Assembly: GCA_046262355.1 (NCBI GenBank)
Contig: JBHEMX010000089.1
Span: forward strand, 3,068 to 67,067
Direction: 5' to 3'
DNA: 64,000 nucleotides
From: DATADD01 sp046262355
GTDB taxonomy: Bacteria > Actinomycetota > CADDZG01 > WHSQ01
Under the pieces are notes generated by a model, which did not search any database, was not told where the DNA came from, and saw only the letters and a program-made list of their open reading frames with translations. The position numbers and the translations under genes were made by a program. Positions 33,190 through 41,611 of the stretch are shown in pieces. The first letter of the stretch is position 1. Every line of letters begins with the position of its first letter.

Positions 33190-34107
33190 ATGAGCCCTGC
33201 TGCGATCGAAGTCTCCGGCCTCCGAAAGACCTACGGATCGCTCGAGGCGGTCAAGAGCGTCGATCTGAGGGTCGAGCAGGGTGAGGTCTTCGCCCTGCTG
33301 GGACCCAACGGCGCGGGCAAGACCACGACCGTCGAGATCCTCGAAGGTCACCGGGACCGCAGCGGGGGCGACGTCAGCGTGCTCGGCCACGACCCGGGGA
33401 AGGGAGAGCAGAGCTACAGGCGGCGCATCGGGATAGTCCTGCAGGAGACCGGGATGCAGCCCTATCTAACCGTGGCGGAGACGATCGAGCTCTTCCGCGG
33501 GCTCTACCCACATCCACGTCCCCTCGACGAGGTCATCCAAGTCGTGGGGCTGGAAGAGAAGCGAAAGGAACGCGTGCAGAAGCTCTCGGGCGGCCAACGG
33601 CGGCGCCTCGACGTAGCGATCGGGCTGGCCGGGGACCCCGAACTGCTGTTCCTCGACGAGCCGACGACGGGCTTCGATCCCTCGGCCCGGCACAAGGCAT
33701 GGGACATGGTCAAGAACCTGAAGACGCTCGGCAAGACCGTCTTTCTCACGACCCACTACATGGACGAGGCCCAACACCTCGCCGACCGGGTTGCGATCAT
33801 CGTGCAAGGTCGCATCGTCGCTGAGGGGGCGCCCGACATCCTCACGACGAGGGACCCCGACACGCGCATCCGCTTCCGGCGCCCGAGCGCGCCGGAGCTG
33901 CCGGCGACGCTTGCCTCGCCGGCGAGCCGCGACGGCGACCAGATGGAGATCACGACGCCCGAGCCGACGCGCATGCTGCAGCGGTTGACCTCATGGGCGA
34001 TGGAGCACGACCTGGAGCTCGAAGGGTTGACCGTGACGCGAGCGTCGCTCGAAGATATCTATCTCGAGCTAACGCGTGCCGGAGCCGACGAGGTGCCGTC
34101 CGCATGA
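33190..34107 (+). CDS. ABC transporter ATP-binding protein (exporter type)
   Basis: A 305-residue ATPase. LLGPNGAGKTTTVEILEG is the Walker A, VQKLSGGQRRRLDVAIGLAG the ABC signature, PELLFLDEPTTGFDPSAR the Walker B, and TTHYMDEAQHLADRVAII the switch His. The last ~80 residues form the small C-terminal domain common in DrrA-type drug/lipid exporters. The stop overlaps the next gene's ATG (ATGA), so the permease is translationally coupled. Confidence 0.9.
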   Translation: MSPAAIEVSGLRKTYGSLEAVKSVDLRVEQGEVFALLGPNGAGKTTTVEILEGHRDRSGGDVSVLGHDPGKGEQSYRRRIGIVLQETGMQPYLTVAETIELFRGLYPHPRPLDEVIQVVGLEEKRKERVQKLSGGQRRRLDVAIGLAGDPELLFLDEPTTGFDPSARHKAWDMVKNLKTLGKTVFLTTHYMDEAQHLADRVAIIVQGRIVAEGAPDILTTRDPDTRIRFRRPSAPELPATLASPASRDGDQMEITTPEPTRMLQRLTSWAMEHDLELEGLTVTRASLEDIYLELTRAGADEVPSA

Positions 34108-34880
34108 GCAGCAACGTCGCTCTCGCGCTCCGCCAGGTCCGCTACGAGAACCTGGCGTTCTGGCGCAACCCGCCCGCGGCCTTCTTTACGATCGCCTTCC
34201 CGCTGATGTTCCTCGTCATCTTCAACCTCGCCTTCGGCAACGAGACCGTTCGCCTGAGCGGGGAGGAAACCCGCGCGAGCACCTTCATCATCCCCGCGAT
34301 CGTCGCGTTCGGCGTCATCTCGGCTTGCTACACGAACATCGCCATGAGCATCACCTTCTCGCGCGAGCAAGGCGTGCTCAAGCGCGTGCGAGGGACGCCG
34401 CTGCCGGCTTGGGCCTTCATCTCCGCGCGCGTGGCGCACGCCGTTCTCCTCGCCGTGCTGCTCGTCGTCATCGTCGTCCTCGCCGGCGCGCTCTTCTATG
34501 GGGTGGACGTGCCGACGACCACGATGCCCGCGTTCCTCGTCACGCTGGTGATCGGAGCAGGAGCGTTCTGTGCGCTCGGAGCGGCGATCTCGGTCGTGAT
34601 CCCGAACGCCGATGCGGCCCCCGCCGTCGTCAACTTCTCGATCCTCCCGCTGCTGTTCATCTCCAACGTCTTCATCAGGATCGAAGACCCTCCGGCATGG
34701 ATGGGGGCACTGCGCAACATCTTTCCCGTCTACCACTTCTTCGAGGCCCTGCAGAGATCCTTCAACCCTTTCGCCACGGGCAGCGGATTCGAGTGGGGAC
34801 ACCTTGCGGTCATGGCTGCTTGGGGGGCTGCGGGACTTCTCATCGCGGCTCGCTATTTCAGTTGGGAACCACACCATTGA
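34104..34880 (+). CDS. ABC-2 type permease
   Basis: A 258-residue ABC-2 membrane protein with six hydrophobic segments. FFTIAFPLMFLVIFNLAFG is the first, FSREQGVLKRVRGTPLPAWA the cytoplasmic coupling helix, and LPLLFISNVFIRIEDPPAWM the typical late loop before the last helix. The P-L-x-F-x-S-x-x-x-x-x-x-D-x-P pattern is diagnostic of the family. It pairs with the ATPase gene just upstream. The next gene begins 10 bases downstream. Confidence 0.9.
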   Translation: MSSNVALALRQVRYENLAFWRNPPAAFFTIAFPLMFLVIFNLAFGNETVRLSGEETRASTFIIPAIVAFGVISACYTNIAMSITFSREQGVLKRVRGTPLPAWAFISARVAHAVLLAVLLVVIVVLAGALFYGVDVPTTTMPAFLVTLVIGAGAFCALGAAISVVIPNADAAPAVVNFSILPLLFISNVFIRIEDPPAWMGALRNIFPVYHFFEALQRSFNPFATGSGFEWGHLAVMAAWGAAGLLIAARYFSWEPHH

Positions 34881-34890
34881 TCGATGAGCC

Positions 34891-36045
34891 GTGTGGCGCG
34901 CCGTGACGATCACGACGCAGGGCACCCCGCTCGTTAGCGCGACCGACGTGACGTTCCAACTCTCCGACCCCGACGACGCGCTGCGAGGCGTGAAATTGCA
35001 TCAGGAGATACAAAGGCCGCGCGTCGGGCCCGGGTTCACGAAGCTCCCGGGAACGGACCTGTGGCATCTGAGGTTCCCTCGCCCGGCGACCGACCGGATG
35101 GAGTACAAGCTCGAGCTGGAGCGCCCCGAGGGCGGCAGCGAGGTCATCTGCGATCCCGCCAATCCCAAGCGCGCTCCCGGCCCCTTCGGCGATAGATCCG
35201 TGATCGAGTGGCCCGATTACCGCCCCCCAAGATGGCTCGACGATGCCGCCGAGCCACACGGGGTCGTCGTCGAAAGGGAGATCCGCTCGCGCATCATGAA
35301 GCGATCCGTGCGAGTACACGTGTGGTCGAGCGACGGCGCGCACAGGGGCGAGGAGCTGCCCCTGCTGGTCGCTCACGACGGCTCGGATTATGCGAACTAC
35401 TCGGGACTGCTGCTGCTTCTCGGGGCGCTCGTGTCCCGTGGAGAGTTGCCACCGCTGCGCGCCGCCCTGGTCGATCCGGTCGAGCGCGACCACATGTACT
35501 CGGCATCCACGCCCTACGCCCGTGCGTTCGCGCACGAGATCCTCCCGCAGCTCGCAACTCTGGCGCCGACGCAGCACGGCCGCGGGATGCGCATCGGCAT
35601 GGGCGCCAGCCTCGGCGCGCTCGCCATGCTCCACGTCCATCGCTCGCATCCTGCAACGTTCGGTGCGTTGTTCCTACAGTCTGGAAGCTTCTTTCGTCAG
35701 CGCTTCGACGGGCAAGAATCCGGCTTCGTGCGCTTCCGACGGATCTCCCGTCACGTGGGGCAGGTCCTCTGCGCAGAGGACTGGGCGCATCCGATCCGGA
35801 TCGCGATGACGTGCGGCGCCGTCGAGGAGAACCTCAGGAACAACAGAGCGATGTGCGCCGCCTTGGCCGGTCAAGGCTACGACGTCTCGCTTCTCGAGAA
35901 CAGGGACGCCCATAACTGGATCGGCTGGCGGGATGCCTTCGACCCGGCGCTGATCGACCTCCTGAGGCAGCAATGGGGCCGTCCGGCGCGCCGGGAGCAG
36001 CCGGGAACGACACCGTCGGCGCACCCGCCGGAGACATCGGGGTGA
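34891..36045 (+). CDS. enterochelin esterase-like alpha/beta hydrolase with N-terminal beta-domain
   Basis: A 384-residue protein. The first ~120 residues form a beta-sandwich (E-set/CBM48-like) with TFQLSDPDDALRGVKLHQEI and LWHLRFPRPATDRMEYKLEL, like the Fes/IroD N-terminal domain. The esterase domain follows: SVRVHVWSSDGAHRGEELP, LPLLVAHDGSDYANYSG, the nucleophile elbow IGMGASLGALAMLHVH and the likely His in NRDAHNWIGWRDAF. No signal peptide is visible. The neighbourhood (ABC exporter before, second esterase and ATP-grasp after) suggests a small-molecule or peptide-ester pathway. Its stop overlaps the next GTG. Confidence 0.82.
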   Translation: MWRAVTITTQGTPLVSATDVTFQLSDPDDALRGVKLHQEIQRPRVGPGFTKLPGTDLWHLRFPRPATDRMEYKLELERPEGGSEVICDPANPKRAPGPFGDRSVIEWPDYRPPRWLDDAAEPHGVVVEREIRSRIMKRSVRVHVWSSDGAHRGEELPLLVAHDGSDYANYSGLLLLLGALVSRGELPPLRAALVDPVERDHMYSASTPYARAFAHEILPQLATLAPTQHGRGMRIGMGASLGALAMLHVHRSHPATFGALFLQSGSFFRQRFDGQESGFVRFRRISRHVGQVLCAEDWAHPIRIAMTCGAVEENLRNNRAMCAALAGQGYDVSLLENRDAHNWIGWRDAFDPALIDLLRQQWGRPARREQPGTTPSAHPPETSG

Positions 36046-36785
36046 GGCGAGACTTCATCTCTTTGTACTCGCCGGCGATCGGAGCCGAAGGCAACCTTCT
36101 GGCCTACGGCCATCACGGCCGCCCGGTGCTCGCGTTCCCGTCCGAGCAGGGACGCTGCTGGGACTATGAAGACCGCGAGATGGTGGCGTCCATAGGGTGG
36201 CTCATCGATGCCGGGCGGGCGAAGCTCTACTGCGTCGACAGCTACGACGCCGGAAGCTGGCATGCCCACGACCTGCCGCTCGAGGCCAGGGCGCAGAGAC
36301 ACAGCCTCTATGAGGATTGGATGCTCAACCAGGTGGTCCCGTGGATCCACGACGACTGCGGCGGCGCCGGCGGAGAGATGATCGTCACCGGCTGCAGCTT
36401 CGGGGCGTACCACGCGGCCAACTTCGCGCTCAAGAGGGCGGATCTCTTCCCGCTCGCGATCTGTCACAGCGGTGTCTACGACGTCTCGGTCGTGGGCACC
36501 GGCGAGCGCGGCGACGGCGTCTACTTCAACAATCCGATGGACTACGTCGCCCGGCTTCAGGGAGACCACCTCGAGTGGATCCGCTCGTCTGTCCGGCTCG
36601 TGCTCGTGTGCGGTCAGGGGCAGTGGGAAGACACGACCGGCGCTCTCGAGAGCACGAGGCACTTCGCTCGTCTGCTCGTCGAGAAGGAGATCCGGCACGA
36701 GATGGACCTGTGGGGGTACGACGTGCCGCACGACTGGCCTTCGTGGCGCGCACAGCTGGCTCACCACCTGCCGCGCTTCTGCTGA
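36042..36785 (+). CDS. esterase family protein (COG4947-like)
   Basis: A 247-residue alpha/beta hydrolase starting at GTG 36042, which overlaps the previous stop by four bases. RRDFISLYSPAIGAEGNLLA and HGRPVLAFPSEQGRCWDYED open the fold. The nucleophile elbow is IVTGCSFGAYHAANFALK (G-C-S-F-G), and LWGYDVPHDWPSWRAQLAHH holds the candidate catalytic His. SLYEDWMLNQVVPWIHDDCG before the elbow is typical of this uncharacterised family. It is cytoplasmic. Its pairing with a second esterase and an ATP-grasp ligase is the striking feature. Confidence 0.8.
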   Translation: MRRDFISLYSPAIGAEGNLLAYGHHGRPVLAFPSEQGRCWDYEDREMVASIGWLIDAGRAKLYCVDSYDAGSWHAHDLPLEARAQRHSLYEDWMLNQVVPWIHDDCGGAGGEMIVTGCSFGAYHAANFALKRADLFPLAICHSGVYDVSVVGTGERGDGVYFNNPMDYVARLQGDHLEWIRSSVRLVLVCGQGQWEDTTGALESTRHFARLLVEKEIRHEMDLWGYDVPHDWPSWRAQLAHHLPRFC

Positions 36786-36786
36786 T

Positions 36787-38034
36787 ATGGGCAACTCGCA
36801 TCTGATCGGGATGCTGCTCGGGACGGAGGAGGACTGGCCCCGTACATTCGAAGCGCTCATGCGCCGCCTCGGCCCGAACATCAAGTACCGCGGCGAAACG
36901 CACCGGGTCGACATCGAGCGCATCACCATCGAGCCCTTCAGCCTGCGGGCCGTGCCGCGTTACTCCCTGGTTATCGACCGGCTCGCGTACTGGTACTACA
37001 ACCCCCGGGAGTGGCTCAAGAAGATCGCACTCATAGATCGCGTCTACCTACTCAACAACCCTTTCACGTTCCAGTCCATGGAGAAACACGCGGCCTACTG
37101 CGCGATGATCCGGCTCGGCCTCAGGATCCCGGAGACGTGGCTGCTGCCACACAAGATGCCACCCGAGAACGAGCGCTTCCCTTACACCGCAGCGAGATAC
37201 AACCGGCCTTTCGAGCTCGGGGACATCGGTGCTCACATCGGCTTTCCGCTGTACATGAAACCGTTCGACGGCGGAGCTTGGGTGGGCGTGACGCGCATCG
37301 AGGATGGCGACCAGCTCCAGCGTCGGTACGACGAGTCGGGCCGGCGCCTCATGCATCTACAGACCGCCGTCGAGGACTTCGACGTCTTCGCCCGCACCTT
37401 GTCGATCGGAGCCGAGTCGCTGACCGTGCGTTACGAGCCGTCCCTCCCGCTGCACGACCGCTACCGCGTGGAGCACGACTTCCTCTCTCCCGAGCTGGGA
37501 CGGGAGATCACCATGATCAGCCGGCTCGTGAACGCCTTCTTCCTGTGGGAGCTCAACTCGTGCGAGATCATCGTGAAGAACGGCATCGCACACCCGATCG
37601 ACTACGCCAACGCCTCGCCCGATCTGTCGCTCATCAGCTTGCACTACTACTTCCCGTGGGCGATCAAGACCCTCGCGAAGTGGTGCCTGTTCTCCACGGT
37701 CACCGGCCGCAGGATGCCGATCGACCAGGACACCGAGCGCTACTTCGCGATCGGCGACGACGGCGAGCTCTCCTACGAAGACAGGCTCGAACGCTATGGC
37801 GAGCTCTCCGACGCATTCTTCGCGGGCGGCGACTACCACGAGTTCTGCGCCGAACATCTAGCCTCCGTCGACGAGGTCATGGTCGAGCTCATCGAGAGCG
37901 ACGAGTTCGATCGCATCGTCGTCGACACGATCACATCCAGCTTCCCATCGCACGAGCACGAGCAGTTCGTGGCCCACTACCGCGGGCTCCTGAGGGCATG
38001 GGCGAACGACCAACGGGCGCGCGCCGGATCCTGA
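36787..38034 (+). CDS. ATP-grasp domain protein of unknown substrate
   Basis: A 415-residue protein. Residues ~30-150 are a pre-ATP-grasp region, including FTFQSMEKHAAYCAMIRLGL where the fold usually recognises one substrate. The ATP-binding Lys is in IGFPLYMKPFDGGAWVGV, and the metal-binding end is in FFLWELNSCEIIVKNG and HPIDYANASPDLSLISLHYY. Such enzymes activate a carboxylate as an acylphosphate for amine or thiol attack. I cannot assign the substrate. The start is ATG 36787, one base after the previous stop. It closes the ABC-esterase-esterase-ATP-grasp operon. Confidence 0.78.
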   Translation: MGNSHLIGMLLGTEEDWPRTFEALMRRLGPNIKYRGETHRVDIERITIEPFSLRAVPRYSLVIDRLAYWYYNPREWLKKIALIDRVYLLNNPFTFQSMEKHAAYCAMIRLGLRIPETWLLPHKMPPENERFPYTAARYNRPFELGDIGAHIGFPLYMKPFDGGAWVGVTRIEDGDQLQRRYDESGRRLMHLQTAVEDFDVFARTLSIGAESLTVRYEPSLPLHDRYRVEHDFLSPELGREITMISRLVNAFFLWELNSCEIIVKNGIAHPIDYANASPDLSLISLHYYFPWAIKTLAKWCLFSTVTGRRMPIDQDTERYFAIGDDGELSYEDRLERYGELSDAFFAGGDYHEFCAEHLASVDEVMVELIESDEFDRIVVDTITSSFPSHEHEQFVAHYRGLLRAWANDQRARAGS

Positions 38035-38085
38035 CCACAGCCGGCCCATCGAGCGCCTTGCAGGTTGCGCCGAGACGGCCCTCGG

Positions 38086-39372
38086 TTATCCGTCCTCAGC
38101 TTGTCCGGGCGCGGCGCTGGTGACGATCGTGGGCCTTGTGTAGCGGCGCAGCGAGCCGAAGCGAGCCGCCACCACGCCGGTGCCCAGGAGGCACGCGAGG
38201 CCTCCGAAGATCACGGAGCCCGGCGCTCCGATCAGCGACGCCACGGCGCCGGCCTCGACGTCGCCGAGACGAGGGCCGCCCCTCACGACCATCAGGTTCA
38301 CCGCCGAGACGCGTCCACGCAGACCGTCCGGGCTGGCCTCTTGGAGCATCGTGCCGCGGAAGATCGCGCTGAAGACGTCGGCCGCGCCGGCGAGCGCGAG
38401 CCACACCAGGGTCGCGATGAGCGATCCCAACGACAGTCCCGCCAGCGTGATGCAGGCGCCCCACACGCCGACGGCCACGAGGACGCCCACGCCCTGACGC
38501 CGGACGCGTGGCACCCATCCCGTCGTGAGCGCTCCCACGAGCGCCCCCATGGCCGGTGCGGCATAGAGCAGTCCCAGCCCCGTCGCACCCATGCGGAAGG
38601 TGCGTTCGGCGAGAGCTGGAAAGACGGCGCGAGGCATGCCGAAGACCATCGCGACGATGTCGACCAGGAAGATCGACAAGATGAGCGGCGTGCGGAGCAC
38701 GAACCGGGTCCCCTGCCTCACGCTCTCGAGACCCGAGGCTGCGTCGGTCCTCTCTGGGATCGTCGCCGGTATCCAGCGCAACGCGATCAGTGCCGCGACG
38801 AACGTCGCAGCATCGATCGCGTAGACCCACGCCACGGAGAACGAGGCGATCAAGATGCCACCGAGCGCGGGACCGACGATCTGGGTCACCTGGAAGCCGA
38901 CCTGGCGGAGAGCGATCGCGGACGGGAGCTGGGCGGGCGCGACGAGCGCGGGAACCATGGCGGTCCTCGCCGGCTGCTCGATCGCCTCGAGAGCCGACGC
39001 GAGCGCCACGATGACGTAGACCCACAGCACCGACGGATCAGATCCGAGCGAGACCCCCATCAGCGCCAGGACCGTGACCAGGAGCCCGATGTCGGCTCCC
39101 GCGGTGAGCCTTCGACGATCGTGTCTGTCCGCCAGCGCACCCCCGACGAACGAGAACACGATCAGGGGGACGAGCTCGATGAGGCCGATCAACCCGACCG
39201 CGAAGTTCGAGCGCGTGAGCTCGAAGACCTGCCACAGCACCGCCACGTAACGCATCTGAGTGCCGACCAGAGAGACGACCTGGCCGAACCACAGCGCGCG
39301 GAAGCCGGGTGAGTGTCGCAGCGGAGTGATGTCGAGCGCGAGCGAACGCGCCTCCGAGAGCCATCGTGTCAC
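38086..39372 (-). CDS. MFS transporter (EntS-like exporter)
   Basis: A 428-residue protein with about 12 hydrophobic helices. FRALWFGQVVSLVGTQMRYV opens it, SFVGGALADRHDRRRLTAGA is the family motif in loop 2-3, and IRGTMLQEASPDGLRGRVSA-like FRGTMLQEASPDGLRGRVS is the second. The arrangement matches the enterobactin exporter/MFS_3 group. The start is GTG at 39372. It converges with the ATP-grasp operon, ending 51 bases from it, so it might export the same product, but co-transcription is impossible. Confidence 0.88.
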   Translation of the reverse strand: MTRWLSEARSLALDITPLRHSPGFRALWFGQVVSLVGTQMRYVAVLWQVFELTRSNFAVGLIGLIELVPLIVFSFVGGALADRHDRRRLTAGADIGLLVTVLALMGVSLGSDPSVLWVYVIVALASALEAIEQPARTAMVPALVAPAQLPSAIALRQVGFQVTQIVGPALGGILIASFSVAWVYAIDAATFVAALIALRWIPATIPERTDAASGLESVRQGTRFVLRTPLILSIFLVDIVAMVFGMPRAVFPALAERTFRMGATGLGLLYAAPAMGALVGALTTGWVPRVRRQGVGVLVAVGVWGACITLAGLSLGSLIATLVWLALAGAADVFSAIFRGTMLQEASPDGLRGRVSAVNLMVVRGGPRLGDVEAGAVASLIGAPGSVIFGGLACLLGTGVVAARFGSLRRYTRPTIVTSAAPGQAEDG

Positions 39373-39394
39373 AGCGTCGCTGGAGGAAAGGTCG

Positions 39395-40396
39395 TCAGTA
39401 GACGATCGACGAGTACCGCTTCAGCTTCTTGCGACGGTGAAGCGCCTCGACGGACCGAACGGTGCCCGAACGGGAGCGCATCACTATGGATTGCGTTATC
39501 GCGCTTTCGCCGCGATAGCGCACGCCCTTGACCAGGTCGCCGTCGGTCACGCCCGTGGCGGCGAAGAAGACGTCTTGCCCCGAGACGAGGTCGTCGATCG
39601 TGAGTACCTGATCGAGGTCGTATCCCGCCTCGATCGCGCGGTCTCGCTCCTCTTCGTTGCGCGGCCACAGCTTGCCCTGGATCACGCCGCCGAGGCACTT
39701 GAGCGCGCAGGCCGAGATGACGCCCTCCGGCGTGCCACCGATGCCGACGAGCAGGTCGACCCCGCTGTTCTCGCGCGCCGCAGCGATGGCTCCCGCGACG
39801 TCGCCGTCCATGATGAACCTGATCCGTGCGCCGGCGGCGGAGACGTCCTTGACGATCGTCTCGTGGCGAGGACGGTCGAGGATCATCACAGTGAGATCGG
39901 AGACCTCCGAGTCCTTCGCCTGCGCGATCCGCTTGAGGTTCTCCACGATCGGCGCTTCGATGTCGACGACGTCCGCCGCCTCTTCCCCGGCCGCGAGCTT
40001 CTCCATGTACACGCAGGGGCCGGGGTCGAACATGGTCGAGCGCTCGGCCACCGCGACGACTGCGAGCGCGCCGTTCATCCCCTTGGCGGTAAGCGTCGTG
40101 CCGTCGATCGGGTCGACGGCGATGTCGACGACGGGCGGCTCACCGCTGCCGAGCTTCTCGCCCCGGTACAGCATCGGGGCCTCGTCCTTCTCGCCCTCAC
40201 CGATCACGACGACGCCATCCATCGTCACGGTGTCCATCATGAACCGCATCGCATCGACCGCGGCCTGGTCGGCGGCCTCCTTGTCGCGGCGGCCCATCCA
40301 GCGCGCGCCCGCCAGCGCGGCGGCCTCCGTCACCCGCACCAACTCGAGTGCCAGGTTGCGATCCGGCGCGCTGCGCCGCGCGGGCTCCTCCAACAT
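39395..40396 (-). CDS. glpX: class II fructose-1,6-bisphosphatase
   Basis: A 333-residue GlpX-type phosphatase for gluconeogenesis. VVIGEGEKDEAPMLYRGEKL and DIAVDPIDGTTLTAKGMNGA give the metal site (E, D, D-G-T), and VGIGGTPEGVISACALKCLG and YDLDQVLTIDDLVSGQDVFF the substrate region. Length is that of the family. AAGGAGCG precedes the ATG. It stands between the MFS gene and the divergent topoisomerase gene. Confidence 0.95.
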   Translation of the reverse strand: MLEEPARRSAPDRNLALELVRVTEAAALAGARWMGRRDKEAADQAAVDAMRFMMDTVTMDGVVVIGEGEKDEAPMLYRGEKLGSGEPPVVDIAVDPIDGTTLTAKGMNGALAVVAVAERSTMFDPGPCVYMEKLAAGEEAADVVDIEAPIVENLKRIAQAKDSEVSDLTVMILDRPRHETIVKDVSAAGARIRFIMDGDVAGAIAAARENSGVDLLVGIGGTPEGVISACALKCLGGVIQGKLWPRNEEERDRAIEAGYDLDQVLTIDDLVSGQDVFFAATGVTDGDLVKGVRYRGESAITQSIVMRSRSGTVRSVEALHRRKKLKRYSSIVY

Positions 40397-40457
40397 CGTT
40401 CGCTCCTTCCACGGATGCCGTTATCGACCTGAACCCAGAGGGTAAAGGAGTGCGGCC

Positions 40458-41498
40458 ATGCCGAGACTAAGACGAGTCGATTGCTCTGGGCCCGGGATCC
40501 GGCGCAAGGGCCGCGGGAAAGGCTTCACCTACGCCGACGAGGACGGGCGGCCGGTGGGCCCCGAAGAGCGCGCTCGCATACGCACCCTCGCGATCCCTCC
40601 CGCATGGAAAGGCGTATGGATCTGCCCGGATCCGTACGGGCACCTTCAAGCGACGGGCACGGATGCAGCCGGCCGCAAGCAGTACCTGTACCACGAGCTG
40701 TGGAGGATCAAGCAGGATCGCCAGAAGTTCGACGACATGCTCGATTTCGCCCGATGCCTCCCACACATCAGCCGAGTCTGCGACGAGAAGCTGGCAGCCG
40801 ACGGCCTCGGACGCGAACGGGTGCTCGCATGCGCGCTGCGTCTGCTCTATCGCGGTTCCTTCCGCATCGGCTCCGAGGGCTACGCGGAGCAGAACCAGAC
40901 CTACGGGCTTGCGACGATCCTCAAGCGCCACGTGAGCGTGAAGGGGGACGAGATGACGTTCGACTACGTCGCCAAGGGAAACAAGAAGCACACCCTTACG
41001 ATCCCCGACCCCGTCGTCGCACCGGTGATCGGGGCGCTCAAGCGGCGCCGAGGCGGTGGGTCGGAGCTCCTTGCGTTCAGGATGGGAGCCTCGTGGGTCG
41101 ACGTGAGGTCCGCGGATATCAATCTCTACATCAAGGAGATAACCGGGCGCGACTTCAGCGCCAAGGACTTCCGCACCTGGAGCGCCACCGCGCTGGCGGC
41201 GATCGGCATGGCGGTCTCTCAGGCAGCGGCCGGGTCCAAGACGGGTCGCAAGCGCGCGATCGCCCGCACGATCAAGGACGTAGCGGGGCATCTCGACAAC
41301 ACTCCCGCGGTCTGCCGAACGTCGTACATCGACCCCCGCATCTTCGACCGCTTCCTGTCCGGGTGGGTCATCTCGGTTGAGTCGCTCGACGAGAACGTGG
41401 ACTCGTGGGGCTTCTTCACGGACCAGGCTCTGATCGAGGCCGTCGTAGACCTGCTCGAAGACAACAGGTCGTCCGAGACGCTGGAGAAGATCGCCTAG
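40458..41498 (+). CDS. type IB DNA topoisomerase
   Basis: A 346-residue poxvirus-type topoisomerase. GPGIRRKGRGKGFTYADEDG and AIPPAWKGVWICPDPYGHLQ form the N-terminal domain. The catalytic domain shows RLLYRGSFRIGSEGYAEQNQ, KDFRTWSATALAAIGMAVSQ (Arg and Lys positions) and AVCRTSYIDPRIFDRFLSG with the nucleophilic Tyr. It relaxes supercoils through a 3'-phosphotyrosine bond. The AGGAG ribosome-binding site lies seven bases before ATG. Single-gene transcription is likely. Confidence 0.92.
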   Translation: MPRLRRVDCSGPGIRRKGRGKGFTYADEDGRPVGPEERARIRTLAIPPAWKGVWICPDPYGHLQATGTDAAGRKQYLYHELWRIKQDRQKFDDMLDFARCLPHISRVCDEKLAADGLGRERVLACALRLLYRGSFRIGSEGYAEQNQTYGLATILKRHVSVKGDEMTFDYVAKGNKKHTLTIPDPVVAPVIGALKRRRGGGSELLAFRMGASWVDVRSADINLYIKEITGRDFSAKDFRTWSATALAAIGMAVSQAAAGSKTGRKRAIARTIKDVAGHLDNTPAVCRTSYIDPRIFDRFLSGWVISVESLDENVDSWGFFTDQALIEAVVDLLEDNRSSETLEKIA

Positions 41499-41611
41499 CG
41501 GCGGCCGAGTGATGCCAACGTACTGTTGCATCCGGGCCTCCCTTCTTGCCTCGGCCGTCTGACACGGCGAGTTTGCCTCACTTTGGTCAGCAGGCAGCGG
41601 AGGCCCCGCTC

